Position numbers and translations under genes: made by a program | The notes under the pieces: generated by a model | What the model was told of the DNA's origin: nothing | Databases searched by the model: none | The model's input: only the letters and a program-made list of their open reading frames with translations | Assembly: GCA_016935955.1 (NCBI GenBank) | Contig: JAFGPY010000175.1 | Span: 1-6,792 of the forward strand | Source: Planctomycetota bacterium | GTDB lineage: Bacteria > Planctomycetota > Phycisphaerae > FEN-1346 > JAACEH01 | DNA length: 6,792 nt | Direction of reading: 5' to 3' | Shown here: positions 5,586-6,792 of the stretch, one piece after another | Layout: every line of letters begins with the position of its first letter | Position numbering within the stretch: the first letter of the stretch is position 1

Positions 5586-6200
5586 GTGTCCCAGTACACG
5601 ACCAAGCCCGGCTACTGGGAGTACAGTCGAGGGCTGGTTTTCGACCGGGACAAGGTCATTGGCGACGTGAAGCGCAACTATGGCCGTTTCGCCTTCGGCT
5701 GGGCCGAGGGGCACGCGAACGGTCACGACTACCTGCTATGCGGCGAGGACTACCAGGGACAGACGGTCATCGAGTTGGATACTGCCGCCCGTAGCGACTA
5801 CATTCCCGCGTGTGCCGAAGAGGGCATAGGCTTCTGTTGCGTGGACTATTACCCGTCGCCGGACCGCAGGACCATTGTGATCAGCGGCTGCATCTGGGCC
5901 TGTCCCAACGATCTTGTCTTCTGCCGATTCGACCAGCCGATGTCACTTCCTTGGCCCGTGTTGACGCGCTTGGGCGAAGTCGGCCCGGTTGTCGGCTGGA
6001 CCGACAAGGGTTTCGAGTATCGTTTCTCAAGACTGGTCCGGCTTTCCGACATGATGATCCTCGACGACTTGGCGACTGCCGACATGGACGAGGCCCTGGG
6101 TCACGATGAACGGGCCGCAGGGAAGTTGCACCGGCAATGCCTGTGGGTAAGCGAAATGGAGACCCTCACGTTGTCGGAACGCATCGTGCCGCACAGCTAG
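5586..6200 (+). CDS. Uncharacterised protein downstream of the retron RT, probable N-terminal frame disruption
   Basis: The first normal start in frame is GTG 5586, giving 204 residues, but the true N-terminus probably lies upstream (see 5421-5585). Visible segments are PGYWEYSRGLVFDRDKVIGD (8-27), EGHANGHDYLLCGEDYQGQ (41-59), a YYPSPDRRTIVISGCIWACP segment from about 88, and LPWPVLTRLGEVGPVVGW. The alternation of short beta strands with NGHDY, YQGQ and PSPDRR turns suggests propeller-type beta blades. Several Cys residues (about 52, 76, 84, 85, 102, 106) are not arranged as a known metal site. There is no signal peptide or membrane segment. I believe similar proteins occur as hypothetical proteins in diverse bacteria, but I cannot name a family or function. 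It lies 170 bases after the RT on the same strand; a link to the retron is only positional. Confidence 0.6.
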   Translation: MSQYTTKPGYWEYSRGLVFDRDKVIGDVKRNYGRFAFGWAEGHANGHDYLLCGEDYQGQTVIELDTAARSDYIPACAEEGIGFCCVDYYPSPDRRTIVISGCIWACPNDLVFCRFDQPMSLPWPVLTRLGEVGPVVGWTDKGFEYRFSRLVRLSDMMILDDLATADMDEALGHDERAAGKLHRQCLWVSEMETLTLSERIVPHS

Positions 6201-6237
6201 AATCTAATACGGCAAGTCCCGCGGATCGACGTGTTGC

Positions 6238-6792
6238 CTAACCTGCTGAATCCGTGGTCGGATTCGACTTCAAGTCGCCGCAGCGGAAGGCGAAGGCCCG
6301 GCGGATCAGTTCGACGTGGGGATTGTCGTCGGGCACGTGGGCGAAACGCTCCTTGTCGCGAGCCTCCAAGCCCCGGGCCAGGCCCACCCAGGCACGGTTC
6401 ATGCCGTGCACAAATGCAGCCGTGCTCAGCGAGCGCGTTCGCCACAGGGTCTTGAGGGTCCGCTTCCAGACCCAGTTCTCCTTGCCAGCCGCGCGGCGAA
6501 GCTCGTAGATCGTCTCGTCCAGCCGCTGCGGCGTCATGAGCTTCGGTTGGTAGACCGTCTCGATGAAGGTGTAGCGTTCCCAGTCCTTGGGGTAGTCCCT
6601 GGCGATGATGCGGCCCTGCTCCAGGAACCGATCGTACAGCTTCGTTCCGGGCAGCGGCGTGAGGTTGGTGATCTGGATGATGTCGACGCCCAGTTGCACG
6701 GCCTTCAGCGCCGTGTCGGCCACCGTGTCCTCGTCGTCCTCGTCGGCGCCGATGACGAAGCAGCCCAGCACGGCGATGCCCGCCTTGTGGAA
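6238..6792 (-). CDS. Radical SAM protein (cobalamin-binding type likely), C-terminal part
   Basis: About 184 residues run from the right edge to TAG at 6240-6238; the N-terminal part, including any B12-binding domain and the CxxxCxxC cluster, is outside the window. The visible part begins FHKAGIAVLGCFVIGADEDD, then DTALKAVQLGVDIIQITNLT and PLPGTKLYDRFLEQGRI. In B12-binding radical SAM proteins of the BchE/P-methylase group, 'G..V.G.F..G.D.D' followed by 'LTP.PGT.LY..L...GRI' is the end of the TIM barrel. A helical, basic C-terminal region follows (WERYTFIETVYQPKLMTPQR, ENWVWKRTLKTLWRTRSL). The substrate cannot be deduced. It is convergent with the preceding gene, with 37 bases between the stops; no strong terminator is seen there. 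Confidence 0.82.
   Translation of the reverse strand, partial: FHKAGIAVLGCFVIGADEDDEDTVADTALKAVQLGVDIIQITNLTPLPGTKLYDRFLEQGRIIARDYPKDWERYTFIETVYQPKLMTPQRLDETIYELRRAAGKENWVWKRTLKTLWRTRSLSTAAFVHGMNRAWVGLARGLEARDKERFAHVPDDNPHVELIRRAFAFRCGDLKSNPTTDSAG

Noticed and set aside
6248..6265. Perfect 7-bp hairpin GAATCCG-TGGT-CGGATTC near the convergent gene ends
   Set aside because: It lies inside the last codons of the radical SAM gene and has no T-tract on either side, so I do not call it a terminator.

Overview
The window is GC-rich bacterial DNA, probably chromosomal. Tandem membrane-anchored SPFH proteins with repeat modules, a GTG start, a cobalamin-type radical SAM enzyme and a beta-propeller-like protein together suggest an environmental planctomycete-like bacterium. 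That placement is inference from gene style; there is no marker gene.

Layout, left to right. Positions 1-484 (minus strand) hold the N-terminal part of a beta-propeller/Kelch-like protein that runs off the left edge. Positions 485-816 are a divergent intergenic region with a good sigma70-type promoter (645-673) and a foldable leader. Positions 817-4069 are a two-gene operon of SPFH/Band-7 proteins (570 and 500 aa). Each has an N-terminal membrane segment, three tandem beta modules of about 58 residues, an SPFH core, a long charged coiled coil and a C-terminal tail. This domain order recalls eukaryotic major vault protein, but with a membrane anchor.

Positions 4076-5415 are the most interesting part. 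A strong hairpin (4076-4121) closes the SPFH operon. A second promoter (4148-4177) follows, then an RNA of about 160 nt (4185-4344) with the full layout of a retron msr-msd: an outer a1/a2 helix (14 pairs, an internal loop, then 5 pairs), a candidate branching G directly after a1 (4208), an 8-bp msr stem with a UUU loop, and a 49-nt two-part msd hairpin. A retron-type reverse transcriptase (4345-5415) begins directly after a2. The promoter would start transcription at the first base of a1. I read this as a retron that is probably not individually described.

Positions 5421-6200 encode an uncharacterised protein on the same strand. Its reading frame continues upstream of the first usable start (GTG 5586) without any normal start codon, so an indel near the start is likely. 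It is the positional candidate for a retron accessory gene, but nothing in its sequence says effector. Positions 6238-6792 (minus strand) are the C-terminal part of a radical SAM protein, convergent with the preceding gene and running off the right edge.

No tRNA, rRNA, CRISPR array, transposase or attachment site was recognised.
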